A DNA stretch of 64,000 nt from Xenopus tropicalis (taxonomy: Eukaryota > Chordata > Amphibia > Anura > Pipidae): positions 42,843,142-42,907,141 of the forward strand of contig NC_030677.2 of the NCBI RefSeq assembly GCF_000004195.4, written 5' to 3'. Both the position numbers and the translations under genes were made by a program. The notes beneath the pieces are model-generated. The model was not told where the DNA came from. It saw nothing but the letters and a program-made list of their open reading frames with translations, and ran no database searches. Each line of letters begins with the position of its first letter. Position 1 is the stretch's first letter. Shown in pieces: positions 1-11,640 of this stretch.

Positions 1-1158
1 GGGTGAGTCCTTGCCTTGGGTGAGTCCCTGTCTTGGGTGAGTCCCTGCCTTGGGTGAGTCCCTGCCTTGGGTGAGTCCTTGCCTTGGGTGAGTCCCTGCC
101 TTGGGTGAGTCCCTGCCTTGGGTGAGTCCCTGCCTTGGGTGAGTCCCTGCCTTGGGTGAGTCCCTGCCTTGGGTGAGTCCTTGCCTTGGGTGAGTCCTTG
201 TCTTGGGTGAGTCCCTGCCTTGGGTGAGTCCCTGCCTTGGGTGAGTCCCTGCCTTGGGTGAGTCCCTGCCTTGGGTGAGTCCCTGCCTTGGGTGAGTCCC
301 TGCCTTGGGTGAGTCCCTGCCTTGGGTGAGTCCCTGCCTTGGGTGAGTCCCTGCATTGGGTGAGTCCCTGCCTTGGGTGAGTCCTTGCCTTGGGTGAGTC
401 CTTGCCTTGGGTGAGTCCTTGCCTTGGGTGAGTCCCTGCCTTGGGTGAGTCCCTGCCTTGGGTGAGTCCCTGCCTTGGGTGAGTCCCTGCCTTGGGTGAG
501 TCCTTGCCTTGGGTGAGTCCCTGCCTTGGGTGAGTCCCTGCCTTGGGTGAGTCCCTGCCTTGGGTGAGTCCCTGCCTTGGGTGAGTCCCTGCCTTGGGTG
601 AGTCCCTGCCTTGGGTGAGTCCTTGCCTTGGGTGAGTCCTTGTCTTGGGTGAGTCCCTGCCTTGTGTGAGTCCTTGTCTTGGGTGAGTCCCTGCCTTGGG
701 TGAGTCCCTGCCTTGGGTGAGTCCTTGCCTTGGGTGAGTCCCTGCCTTGGGTGAGTCCTTGCCTTGGGTGAGTCCTTGTCTTGGGTGAGTCCCTGCCTTG
801 GGCGAGTCCTTGCCTTGGGCGAGTCCCTGCCTTGGGTGAGTCCTTGCCTTGGGTGAGTCCTTGTCTTGGGTGAGTCCCTGCCTTGGGTGAGTCCCTGCCT
901 TGGGTGAGTCCCTGCCTTGGGTGAGTCCCTGCCTTGGGTGAGTCCCTGCCTTGGGTGAGTCCCTGCCTTGGGTGAGTCCCTGCCTTGGGTGAGTCCTTGC
1001 CTTGGGTGAGTCCTTGCCTTGGGTGAGTCCCTGCATTGGGTGAGTCCCTGCCTTGGGTGAGTCCTTGCCTTGGGTGAGTCCTTGCCTTGGGTGAGTCCTT
1101 GCCTTGGGTGAGTCCCTGCCTTGGGTGAGTCCCTGCCTTGGGTGAGTCCTTGCCTTGA
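1..1158. repeat. 17-bp minisatellite, about 68 units
   Basis: Head-to-tail copies of GGGTGAGTCCCTGCCTT run from the window edge to 1158, so the array is probably truncated on the left. Most differences between units are C/T changes at two positions (CCC or CCT; GCC or GTC), plus a rare GCATT unit at 354 and again 680 bp (40 units) later. The length is strictly periodic with almost no indels. Every unit contains GGTGAGT, which matches a vertebrate 5' splice-site core. No coding role is supported. Confidence 0.97.
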
Positions 1159-2985
1159 TTGGCACAAAACAAAAAAGCAGGAACTCATGAAATTCTTTGT
1201 AAACAGGATTTGTAAAAGAATGAATAGTTTAATCACATATAAAATAAGGTACACAATGCCTTACACATTTCATGCTATAGTGCCCTTAATTATAGACTAT
1301 GATTAAGTGCACTAAAGCATAAAACACATACCTTACTTTAAATGTAAATAAACTATCCTTGCTTTTAGTGCACCTATTTATAAGGGATTTCATGAGTGCT
1401 TGCTCGGCATTTTCTGTTCCTGGTTCAACTCTCCAAAGGCCTGAAGCATGGGCAGCTGGCCCCCAGTTTTACTTGATCAGCAGAATATCTCCTGATTTTG
1501 TCCCTGCTTTGCGTTTGGAATCCCTGTACTGACCTCTGACCTGTGTACTGGACTGCGCCTGCATTCGTGTGTGTTACCCCCTGCTGTCCCAGCACACTGC
1601 GGAACCAGCTGCCACTGTTACCCAGCACATGGACTCTAGTTTAACTACACTCAGCCAGTATATCCGGATAACTTGAAATCATTTTTATTTGTCTGGCTTA
1701 CCCAGAAGAAAAAACTAATTCAAAATTATTTTTGTTACACCTGCAAGAGACTATATAGACTCTTATTGAGCTATTTCTGTCCTGCAAATGCAGAGCAGAC
1801 GCCAATACATCCTCTAGCTTGGTGATGAAACTAAAATGATTATACAGTAGTACAGTAAATCAGTGTCTCTCTCGCCCTCCGCTGTGTTCATATCTAAATC
1901 TCCCTGATTTTCATAGTGCTACCAGTCAAGGCTGAATTTTACTGCTTTGGCATCTGCCTGTTTGCTGTTGGATTGCTTGTGTCTATGCTAAGTTATCAAA
2001 CCTCTAGTCTTTTGTATTGTAAATATTCTCCAAAGCAGTCTAGTGACTTAAGAAAGGCCTTCAGTGAGCTCACTAGCTGAGCAAGCAGCAACATTTAGTC
2101 CTAATATTTGCGTCTCTATGAATTCTAATAAAGGGTTAAAATGGGAAGTGAATGGTGGGAGAAATCCAGTTCCAAGCAACTTTCCAACTACATGACTAGG
2201 GGCATGACCCATTGCTCACTCCTCCCTCCACCGTTCTAAATAACCACACGTGACCTTGTTGGATGATATGGCCACAGCTTTTATTTGTACAACAGTCATG
2301 TAGAAATACTTTATTGTTTACATAGCATGGAAAAACATCATTAATAAACATTAATAAACAAGGTACGAACTTGTAACGATTGATAGCAATCAGTAGCCCT
2401 TGGTAAAGCCCTCTGCCAGTCTGCCCTTCCAAATGCCAGCAATGCTCACTAGCCACTTGCCCCTGGCTCAGTGAGTATGCATAGCATTAATATCCACACA
2501 ACAATCCACGAGGGACCAAGCCCTGGGGAAATTAACTGAACATATTCAACATCCCCGTGGGTACCCACCTTAGGGGTTGCCCCAACGGTCCAGTATTGGC
2601 CAAACCACACCAACATGCCCGGCAGACTGGCAAGGGACCCGCCATGCTGTGACTAATATGCTACCATGGGTAGCCCATCTAACCTCCCTATATTAGTTCC
2701 GATCTAGTTCCTATAGTTTTCCCGGTCCTATCCTTGTATCAGAGTGTGCCCTATCCCTTGACTGAAGAAATGACAGATGGGGAGGGTGGGTGGGGATTAA
2801 CGCAGCTGCTGCCCTATCCTGTCTCGCGCAGTCCTCCCGCGCAATTGTTTGGTGTCTCCCTATGCCCCCCTTTTTAACCCCTGCTAACCCGTGTCCGAGC
2901 TGCCCAATCGGCACTCGCATTGCCTGCCCAGTCATGTGGGCCCTCCTCCTACACTGCGCCCGGTATCCGGGCCCTTCTGTATACA
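1159..2985. other. No gene seen; GC-richer block at about 2560-2985
   Basis: No recognisable exon, RNA gene or complete transposon. Positions 2560-2985 are clearly GC-richer than the surroundings and contain CpGs. That block may be an old retroelement fragment or promoter-like piece, but I cannot identify it. Short ORFs here have no recognisable domain. Confidence 0.5.
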
Positions 2986-3478
2986 TTAAAGGAGAAGGAA
3001 AGTCATTTTGGCATTTTACTGCCAATAGACTTGTCAAATTAGTGCCACCTAGAACAATATATTTATTCTGCGGAAATCCTTACCATACCCGAGTAAAAAG
3101 CTTTAGAAGCTTTCTCCCTTTGCTTAAGATAGCAGCTGCCATTTTAAGCATCTTCCTTCCTGCAGTCTCTAGCTGTTATAGCTCAGATCACACATTCCTA
3201 AGGGAGGGGGGTGGGAGTTCTTAGCTTTCTAGTGGGAGGGGGGAGCAGGAGATGGGAGAGGTGAGAGAGCTGTGCAGACTCTAGCCACAGGAATTAAGGC
3301 TGTTTCTGAGAGAGGAAGTCAGACACTGGAACATCATGTTTACAAAAAAAGAGACAAGAAATCCTGTGTTTCTTTTGATAGAGGACTCAGTGTGGCGTTT
3401 CTGTGAGTGCTTATGGTTGTATTTACATAGACCTTTCTGATAAAGCTTACTTAGGTTTTACCTTTTCTTCTCATTTAA
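2986..3478. mobile_element. TTAA-flanked piggyBac-like MITE (GGAGAAGG family)
   Basis: Starts TTAAAGGAGAAGGAAAG and ends with the inverted form in CCTTTTCTTCTCATTTAA, flanked by TTAA on both sides. Other copies of the family lie at 6157-6631, 27090-27457, 45303-45540 and 53356-53840. TTAA duplication is typical of piggyBac-class transposons. It has no coding capacity. The 144-codon ORF overlapping its left end is not conserved among the copies. Confidence 0.85.
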
Positions 3479-4427
3479 TTTGCAATGTTCAGTTATTTAT
3501 GGGAGTGAGGGAGGATATCTCTATGTCACCCTGCCCTACCCCTGAGGAATACAGCACTGCTGAACATAGGCAGCTCTTTATTCATGCAGAAAGCATAAAT
3601 ACTTGTGGTTGGGGTAATGTTGGCTTCTGCCTGTTTTTTACACTTAACACTCTGCCCTATTAGTGACAAATGCTTATGGTGTTTGGGCTCCTTGGGAATA
3701 AATCTTTACATTTACATGATCAGATGCTTTGTTTTTGTTTACTTGAAACCAGATTTTTTGTTAGAAAAAAGCATGACATTTGATTGACATCCAGTCAATT
3801 ACAATAAACACTTAAGAAACTACTATACATAATTAAGTTTGTATTGATTCTACTGCGGTGCAGAAGGGACTCATAAAGGGAAATTCTTCCCACAAAGCAT
3901 GCATTTAATAAATGTAATAAAAAGGTAATTGCAGTAGATGAATGGAGTGCCCTCCCCCTTTATTATGTGCTTATTGGACAAATGCTTTCACTAGTTGTGT
4001 TGGACAAACAGGTTATTATACGAAATGGATAAATTATTTCCCAAAAGCTGTGATAAGCAAAACTGCACCATTTTCCTTTGCTGAAAAATTTGCAAAAAAA
4101 AATCTGTGAAATAGCAAAATGCATTTGAGTCAGTGAACGTTTTCCTCACGTCAAGTGCAATGCAGTCAATGGATGGTTTCTATCAAGATTTTTCCCCTCA
4201 CATATTTCCCATTAAAAAAACTTATTTTTTTTCCTTGGCAAAACAAAACACATGGCAGAATTCTGGAGCAGATTTGTAAAAATATTTGCCAGTCGCAAAT
4301 ATGTGCCAAGTGAAAAGCAAGCTGTGTAATTATGACTGGGTAAGGGAGGCGTTAAATAAAGGCTTCCTTACACTGAAGCCAAGCTGTCAACCTTCATGCA
4401 CCAACATGCTTTGTAGATTACACATTT
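3479..4427. other. No gene seen, AT-rich
   Basis: AT-rich, single-copy-looking sequence. I see no exon, RNA gene or clear repeat. Confidence 0.5.
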
Positions 4428-4990
4428 CTCTGTAATAATAAAACAGTACCTTCTACTTGATCCCAACTAAGATATAGTTACCCCTTATTGGGGCAGAACA
4501 GCCCTATTGGGTTTATTTCATGGTTAAATGATTCCCTTTTCTCTATAATAATAAAACAGTACCTGTACTTGATCCAAACTAAGATATAATTACCCCTTAT
4601 TGGGGGCAGAACAGCCCTATTGGGTTTATTTAATGGTTAAATGATTCCCTTTTCTCTATAATAATAAAACAGTACCTGTACTTGATCCCAACTAAGATAT
4701 AATTACCCCTTATTGGGGGCAGAACAGTCCTATTGGGTTTATTTCATGGTTAAATGATTCCCTTTTCTCTATAATAATAAAACAGTACCTGTACTTGATC
4801 CAAACTAAGATATAATTACCCCTTATTGGGGGCAGAACAGTCCTATTGGGTTTATTTAATGGTTAAATGATTCCCTTTTCTCTATAATAATAAAACAGTA
4901 CCTGTACTTGATCCAAACTAAGATATAATTATTCCATTTTGGAGGCAACACAATCCTATTGGGGTTATTTTGTGTTGAAATGATTTTTCT
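4428..4990. repeat. 113-bp tandem repeat inside the family A MITE, 5 units
   Basis: Units begin CTCTATAATAATAAAACAG and start at 4428, 4541, 4654, 4767 and 4880, exactly 113 bp apart. The last unit is more diverged. The same unit is present twice in the family copy at 59597-60036, so the tandem expansion belongs to the element and not to this locus. Confidence 0.95.
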
Positions 4991-4999
4991 ATAGACTTA

Positions 5000-5242
5000 G
5001 GGGCATATTTATTATGCTGTATAAAAAATGGCGAGAAAATTTGCCACACATCACCAGGCTTTGCTGTGTAAAAAACGACGTAAAATTGGCGTAATTTTTT
5101 ACATGTCTTTATTCTGCTGGAACTGTAAATGTAAAATAGTGGCTTCAAATATGGGTTCAGTGATCTTCTCCATTTATTTTACACAGCTTTTGACACTGTT
5201 TTTTCACCGAATTCATTTTACACAGCTTAATAAATATGCACC
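5000..5242. mobile_element. Harbinger-like MITE nested in the family A MITE, TTA target duplication
   Basis: Starts GGGGCATATTTATTA and ends TAATAAATATGCACC, flanked by TTA at 4997-4999 and 5243-5245. Removing the insert and one TTA restores the uninterrupted family A sequence seen in other copies (GACTTAAGGTA). A 3-bp TTA/TAA duplication is characteristic of PIF/Harbinger elements. 243 bp, no ORF. Confidence 0.88.
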
Positions 5243-5331
5243 TTAAGGTATAGAGATTTAAATTATGGAAAACCCCTTATCCAGAGAACCCCAGGTCCCA
5301 AACATTCTGGATAACAGGTCCCATACCTGTA

Positions 5332-6156
5332 CTACATAATTGCCTCAGATAGTTAAAGGCTTATTTATCAAAATTCTTATTTGTGTAATTTTTATATTTT
5401 TGAACATTTTTATAACCTCAAATCTAATGTTACCTTATTTATTAAAAATTCTGAATTAAAAAATGTGATTGGATAAAACTAATAAAAAAAAGTGAATTTC
5501 ATTTTTGCATAATCTTTATTGGCTGGCAAAGCTTGAAAAACTTGAATTGACTGAACAGTTAAAAATTTAACTTGGCTGAAGTTTTACATGTACTTTGTTT
5601 CATTTAATAAATATTGAAATTGTGCTTTTTTAATAACATTATTTAAATTCATGTTTATTAATGCAAAAAAAAATTAATTTGTGGACAAAAAATGGGAACG
5701 TTGCTAAATATGCCTCTTAATGTCTCATAAATACAAAGAAAAAATAATTCTAAGCATGTTTTTAACATTCGAAATGGAGCTATAAATCGATGAGTTTTTA
5801 TGTCTGCTTGGACCAAGCACAGAGCAGTTTCCCACAAACACCTTTTAGTAGAACAAGCCTCCCCTGAAGGTATTACAGCGAGACTCTGCAGTAGGGAGTA
5901 GCCGGTGAGTCTAGCCAAGCCGAGGTACCAGAGGGATAAAGCAGATTGTAGAGGAGCAAATATAAGTGCAGGAAGCAGAGAATAACTGCTGTTAAACGGG
6001 AACGCAGAGCTAATGCTTTTTCAAAATCAATGGTTTTTTTTAAAAATGACTACTATGCTGCCTTAGGGTTTCATGGTTTATGGCACATAAGAAAAGGCAA
6101 CCAAACGTTTAGGTGTAAAATGCTGTAAGAGAAAGTTGTATCTGAAAAAGTGAGGC
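5332..6156. other. No gene seen; AT-rich with possible degraded MITE
   Basis: From about 5355 the sequence starts like a foldback repeat (GGCTTATTTATCAAAATTC), but no matching end was found. The rest is unremarkable. Confidence 0.45.
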
Positions 6157-6631
6157 TTAAAGGGGAAGGAAAGGTAAAAACTAAGTAAGCTTTATCAGAA
6201 AGGTCTATGTAAATACAGCCATAAGCATTCACAGAAACGCTGCACTGAGCTCTCTGTCAAAATATACAGGGTTTGTTGTCTCTTTGTATTCCTGTGCCAG
6301 AGACACGCAGCTTTCTCCTCTCTCCCTCTCCTGCTTCTCCCCTCCCTCAAGAATACTAAGAACTCCCCCCCCTTAAGAATGTGGATCTGAGCCAATCAGC
6401 AGGAAGCTGACTCATACTCTTACAAACTAAGCATATACACCGGTCTCGGTGCAGGAGTGAGGCATTATGGGAACTTTCTTTACACAGCTCAGTGTTTTTT
6501 TTTTTTTGCTATGAGGCTTCTGATCATCTGAACAGGAGAAATATGGGGAGACTTAAGGGCACTATTGAGACAACTGAAGCTGTGCCTGCAGCTTGAGATT
6601 AACTCTTTACTAGCCTTTCCTTCTCCCTTAA
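6157..6631. mobile_element. TTAA-flanked piggyBac-like MITE (GGAGAAGG family)
   Basis: TTAAAGGGGAAGGAAAGG at the left and CCTTTCCTTCTCCCTTAA at the right. It is in the opposite internal orientation to the copy at 2986-3478. The interior contains a T-run near 6491. No coding capacity. Confidence 0.85.
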
Positions 6632-7254
6632 AGGGGAAAATTTTATACAAGCTTCATCTCACTGAAAAAAAACTTTCTAAATATAAGCAATTAAAAATTC
6701 TGTGCCGTTTATAAAATAATAAAATGACTCTTTATTCTGCCCATCTTGGCAATCTTTCTCTCCCTATGCAGTAGGTGGAGTCAGGTTTTGATAGACAGGT
6801 CTAATTCATACTTTGGGGAGGGGGTGCACCTTCTGTATTAGAGCTCACTCTTTCAAAATAACCGGCTCTGGTGGAAACCCTGTTTCTCTGCATGCAGAGT
6901 GTGTGCCAGGGTCAGTTATTTTCTTAGCTTTTAATAACAAAATAAAAATACTCAGCGCTATGTAAGGTCCTTTCCAGTGATATCTTCTCTGATCCCCTGT
7001 GATTAGACTTAAAAAGTATCCTTACACAATGTGATGGAAGCTTATAAAAATAAAAACAGAAATGATACATCAAATAGTGTATTGCATTTAAATAAAACAA
7101 TTATGCACCCTAATATGCAGTGCAATACACAAAAACAAAAGTGCAATGTGCAAGTGATCAGCACCACTTACAGTATGTGGTTGGTAAGTGTGTGCCCTCA
7201 CCAGACCCAAATGTAAAAGGGCCAAAGAAATCAAACGCTATGCAGCCAAAATCC
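6632..7254. other. No gene seen
   Basis: AT-rich sequence with small ORFs of no recognisable content. Confidence 0.45.
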
Positions 7255-7572
7255 GTTGGGGCAAGTGAAATCCTCCTGGGTCACTGCGGCTTTAGAGAAG
7301 GAGAGATTGAAATCAAGCAAACTGCACGTGGTCCTGACCCACACCGACAAAAGGTTTGGTAAACAGAAGAATTATATTTAAACTGTTTGACAAGATCTGG
7401 TTAATATCTGGTTAATATCTCCCTCTCTAAAGCCGCAGTGACCCTCAAGGGAATTTCTTAAAAAATAAATGAAACAATTGTATACTGCCACACAAGGCAT
7501 ATGTAAATCTCGAAAAAATGACACATAAAAAAAATCGACCTTTTCTCAGAAAACCTTAGTAAATGGGCCCCT
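7255..7572. mobile_element. Foldback MITE-like repeat
   Basis: GGGTCACTGCGGCTTTAGAG near 7278 is repeated in inverse orientation near 7425-7444. The right edge, TTAGTAAATGGGCCCC, resembles the ends of the Harbinger-like MITEs in this window. The left terminus is unclear. Confidence 0.6.
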
Positions 7573-7631
7573 AAAGGTCATCAGAAATTATTAACATTAT
7601 TAGCAAAAAATGAAGTTACATCTGTTTTAAT

Positions 7632-7872
7632 TAGGGATGCACTATTTATAGGAATTCACTTTTTTGGATTTGGCCGAACTCCCGAACCCTTCGTAAAGGA
7701 TTCGGCCCGAATACCGAACCAAAGGGTTAAATCTGGGAAAATGGGAAAATTTTTCAACCTCCATGTTTATGTGACAAAAAAATCATGTGATTTTTAGGAT
7801 TTGAATTCGACTCGGTCAGAGGTATGGATTTGAACCAAATACGAAGCGAATCCTGGATTCGGTGCATCCCTA
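7632..7872. mobile_element. hAT-like MITE (TAGGGATGCAC ends)
   Basis: Terminal inverted repeats TAGGGATGCAC and GTGCATCCCTA bound 241 bp. The flanking 8-mers GTTTTAAT and GTAATAAT match at 6 of 8 positions, compatible with an aged 8-bp hAT duplication. No ORF. Confidence 0.8.
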
Positions 7873-8032
7873 GTAATAATACTGGGGACATTACTCAGTG
7901 GCCCATATATTCAGTGCTACAGGGCTGTGGTGGCCATGGGCTATTACAGAAGCCCAAAACATAACGTGCTACATTTCTAGCCTAAATCTATGTTTCGTTC
8001 TGCTTTAAGCATTAGATTAGTGTTCCTAAGTG

Positions 8033-8905
8033 TTGCCTCTGCTTGGTGTTGCATCTGCTTGGTGTTGCATCTGCTTGGGGTTGCATTTGCTTGGTGTTGC
8101 ATCTGCTTGGTGTTGCATCTGCTTGGTGTTGCATCTGCTTGGTGTTGCATCTGCTTGGGGTTGCATTTGCTTGGTGTTGCATCTGCTTGGTGTTGCATCT
8201 GCTTGGGGTTGCATTTGCTTGGTGTTGCATTTGCTTGGTGTTGCATCTGCTTGGTGTTGCATCTGCTTGGTGTTGCATTTGCTTGGTGTTGCATCTGCTT
8301 GGTGTTGCATTTGCTTGGTGTTGCATCTGCTTGGTGTTGCATCTGCTTGGTGTTGCATTTGCTTGGTGTTGCATCTGCTTGGTGTTGCATCTGCTTGGTG
8401 TTGCATCTGCTTGGTGTTGCATCTGCTTGGTGTTGCATCTGCTTGGTGTTGCATCTGCTTGGTGTTGCATTTGCTTGGTGTTGCGTCTGCTTGGTGTTGC
8501 ATATGCTTGGTGTTGTATCTGCTTGGTGTTGCTTCTGCTTGGTGTTGCATTTGCTTGGTGTTGCATTTGCTTGGTGTTGCATCTGCTTGGTGTTGCATTT
8601 GCTTGGTGTTGCATTTGCTTGGTGTTGCATTTGCTTGGTGTTGCATCTGCTTGGTGTTGCATCTGCTTGGTGTTGCATCTGCTTGGTGTTGCATCTGCTT
8701 GGTGTTGCATCTGCTTGGTGTTGCATCTGCTTGGTGTTGCTTCTGCTTGGTGTTGCATCTGCTTGGGGTTGCATTTGCTTGGTGTTGCATCTGCTTGGTG
8801 TTGCATCTGCTTGCCTCTGCTTGGGGTTGCATCTGCTTGGTGTTGCATTTGCTTGGTGTTGCATTTGCTTGGTGTTGCATCTGCTTGCCTCTGCTTGGGG
8901 TTGCT
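8033..8905. repeat. 16-bp minisatellite, about 54 units
   Basis: Tandem copies of TGCTTGGTGTTGCATC with point variants (GCATTT, GGGGTT) and a few short insertions. The unit contains no stop codon in any frame on either strand and its length is not divisible by three. It therefore produces about 300-codon ORFs in several frames on both strands, each with a 16-residue peptide period. These ORFs are a consequence of the repeat and are not evidence for a protein. Confidence 0.97.
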
Positions 8906-10975
8906 GGCAGTCATAGTTCAGCTTCTCTAGCTGGCGACTCACTGATTGAATATGCCAGCTCTGAAATTGATTTCTGAATGTTGGTGTATATCACATGCAA
9001 GAATCTCTGCCTGGCATCATCTGACAGTATAAAGCATCACATTTCCGATTGTGTCTAAAATGAACATCACCTGTTATTTAAAGCGTTATTCTTAGCTTCA
9101 CCATTTGTGCAAATGACTGCCGTAATGATGGCTATCACTCAGGTATGCATCGTCTTCATCACAGTTATGTCGCTGGGTGTTGACTCGCTCAGATTTTTAA
9201 TATTGCGAGATGTTTCAAAGGGATAATTTAGCCATAATGAAGTTGCTGAGAAACAATAAAAATCAGAACGATTTCCTTTTTTTATAACCTATACTTCCAC
9301 TAAATCTTGCTGACTTTTATCCTACCCTTAAAACAAGTTCTTCCCGAGGAGGAAATGCATGTTCAGTTTTAAATTGTTCGAGTCCGAATCTGTCCTTGAA
9401 GTTTTTTTTTTTTCTTCAATTTTATTTTTTAATGTGACCTCTTCTTTTATAGATTAGGTGTTGTTCCTTATACATGTAATATGGATCAGCTGCCAGAACC
9501 ATTCAGCCCTGTTTTGTTTTAGGAAATAATGCCGGCTATGGCTGTGAGATTAATACTACGACCATCTATTTCCCAAGGTCATTAGAATTATGGACAATAT
9601 TTTATCTGGGGTAGGAAGCCGGGCTGGATCTATTTGGAAGTCCTTAAGGACCAATTTTTACTTGTCTTTTTTCAAAGTGTTCTCAGAATCGATAACTATA
9701 TTTCCTTTAACATTATAGTGACTTTGATACATTTATACTTGCAAGGCTTTGAATAAGGTTTTTTTTTTCCCCCTGCGACTGCATTGGTTAATATATTAAT
9801 AATCTTCGTTTGTTTTTCTTGAGCAATTTTTCTTTTACATTAAAGCAAGATATATTTTTGAGTTAGCGATTACGAGCCTTAATGTTATTAATGTCCCATT
9901 ACTAATGTATCCAATATCCTGTAGCAGTTGTTTATGTACTATTATGCTGGAAAATTCCTTATCCATGGTATAATGTTGTAAGATATGAATGTAATATATC
10001 ATAACACGTCTTCCAGCTTTGGCATATTTCCAGCCTCTTAAGAAAGGTAATCAAGATCGGATTCCCTGAGACTGTACTAAATTCATCTAGCTAAAATGAA
10101 TACATATGATTAAACACACTGAACTGAATAAATTATACCCTAGCAATAATATACATTAGCTTTAACGGATTGTAAATGTGATGATTTTTGACAATGCCTA
10201 ATATATTGCTAGGAAATTTGATGCAGTGTCCAGCGCAGACTCATTAAAGGTACATTATAATGACCAATTACTTATATTGAACAAATATAAGTAGACAAGG
10301 TTTCTGCCCAAGCTAAACAAGGGTACTCTAATGACTGAGTGATGATTTGTTGAAACGTTCAGGGTTGTTATAATCAAGAAAAACACTGCTTTGTGCCCAA
10401 TAATTTGCCCATGGGGGCACTAACCCAATAAAAAACTGCCGAACTTTGGTTTTATATTCTGAAGGAACCAAGTAATTGTCAGAGCATGCAGTGTGGCCAG
10501 TCCTACTAATATTAATTAATATATACTACTACGGGTTTCTGACAATGGCAATTTAAGCCCAATACACAAACCTTTTTGAAAAATCAATTAAAAGCGACAT
10601 CTGTCACTTAAAAATAATATATAAGAAGCGACAAACTTGTGTTGTTTCTATTTTCTAAGGTGCTTACACTTAACCTAGGAATACGTCAACTCCAGACTAT
10701 TTTCCTTACGGTAGTATGTTTTTACTTTAATATGGTATTCTGCAGTTTATTAAGTTGGATATTTCTCTTGAATATTTCCTGTGTTTTGTATTTTGTTACT
10801 GTAACATTAATTGGTGCGCCACTATCACCACTAGCTACTAGAAACGCATAGATAACATTCAAATCTGTTCAAAACTCAGGAGGAGCTCTTTCTGTTGCAG
10901 GTGGGGAATTGCAGGTGGGGAATATTAGGCTGTTGTACACTTAACATGGGCTACAGTGTTCCTCGCAATATAACC
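8906..10975. other. No gene seen; single-copy-looking AT-rich DNA
   Basis: About 2 kb without a recognisable transposon end or exon. Text around 9050-9950 is not obviously repetitive, so old or conserved non-coding DNA is possible, but nothing here proves it. Confidence 0.45.
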
Positions 10976-11085
10976 AGTTACAGATATGGGCCTGTAATCT
11001 AGAATGCTCGAGACTTGAGGTTTTCCGAATAAGAGGTTTTTCTGTAATTATAGGATTGTTTTGCCTCCAATCTGAATTAATTATG
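10976..11085. mobile_element. Family A MITE fragment
   Basis: Resembles the family end and the adjoining body (ATATGGGCCTGTAATCTAGA, then a piece related to the 113-bp unit). It stops at the AT microsatellite that follows. Confidence 0.65.
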
Positions 11086-11095
11086 TCTTAGTTGA

Positions 11096-11121
11096 AATAT
11101 ATATATATATATATATGTAAT

Positions 11122-11156
<35 letters not shown>

Positions 11157-11158
11157 GC
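11096..11158. repeat. (TA)n microsatellite with an (AC) core
   Basis: Alternating AT runs on both sides of a short ACACACAC tract. Together with the second run at 11450-11492 it brackets the palindrome. Confidence 0.95.
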
Positions 11159-11381
11159 ATGAAATAATCCATGGCCGGCACACCCTTAAAATTCAAAAAA
11201 AATTTTTTATTGAAAACTCATTGTTTAAAAACCAACGTTTCGGTCCTCATTAGGACCTTTATCAAGGATGATAAAGGTCCTAATGAGGACCGAAACTTTG
11301 GTTTTTAAACAATGAGTTTTCAATAAAAAAAAATTTTTTGAATTTTAAGGGTGTGCCGGCCATGGATTATTTCATGCTAAA
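11159..11381. mobile_element. 223-bp near-perfect palindrome (foldback element)
   Basis: The two arms, about 110 bp each, start AGCATGAAATAATCCATGG and end CCATGGATTATTTCATGCT. They are complementary almost throughout, with almost no loop (centre near 11270). Visible differences are one base change near CGTTTCGG and a length change in an A-run. TTTCGGTCCTCATTAGGACC near the centre is a shorter hairpin within it. Probably a foldback transposon. Confidence 0.9.
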
Positions 11382-11446
11382 TACTCAGATTTTGGCTGTG
11401 CACCCCACAGAATACTAAAAGCCTTGGAGTGCAGACACCATCAGGA

Positions 11447-11449
<3 letters not shown>

Positions 11450-11492
<43 letters not shown>
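11450..11492. repeat. (TA)n microsatellite
   Basis: Uninterrupted TA dinucleotides. Confidence 0.97.
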
Positions 11493-11493
<1 letters not shown>

Positions 11494-11640
11494 GAAAGAG
11501 AACAGCACTCACAGGAAATTTCACACCAAGGACATCAAATGGTTTGAAGAAAAGTGAGGTTTCTTTATTAGTCCGACGTTTCAGTTCCTACAGGAACTTT
11601 CATCAGGGACAGCAGATTATCAACAGTTAACAGTTTATCA
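11493..11640. repeat. Interspersed repeat fragment with small hairpin
   Basis: CGACGTTTCAGTTCCTACAG is followed by a partly complementary AGGAACTTTCATCAGGG. The layout resembles the centre of the preceding palindrome, so it may be half of a related foldback element. No matching second end was found. Confidence 0.45.

Larger units (their letters stand above)
4428..5331. mobile_element. Family A MITE (CAGGTATGGGACC ends), left-truncated, internally amplified
   Basis: The right end, GGTCCCATACCTGTA, matches the end of the family copies at 12709-13017, 33444-33730, 43617-44100 and 59597-60036. The left terminus is missing. The body carries five tandem 113-bp units and a second MITE inserted at 5000-5242. 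Non-autonomous; no ORF. Confidence 0.85.

Noticed and set aside
1..1158. Direct repeats resembling a CRISPR array
   Set aside because: No spacers; units are directly adjacent and the context is vertebrate. The same applies to the 16, 40 and 52 bp arrays.
2790..3224. 144-codon ORF
   Set aside because: It spans the border of a TTAA-type MITE, has no domain, and is not kept in other MITE copies.
7977..8977. Five ORFs of 284-321 codons on both strands
   Set aside because: They are readings of the 16-bp minisatellite, which lacks stops in every frame.
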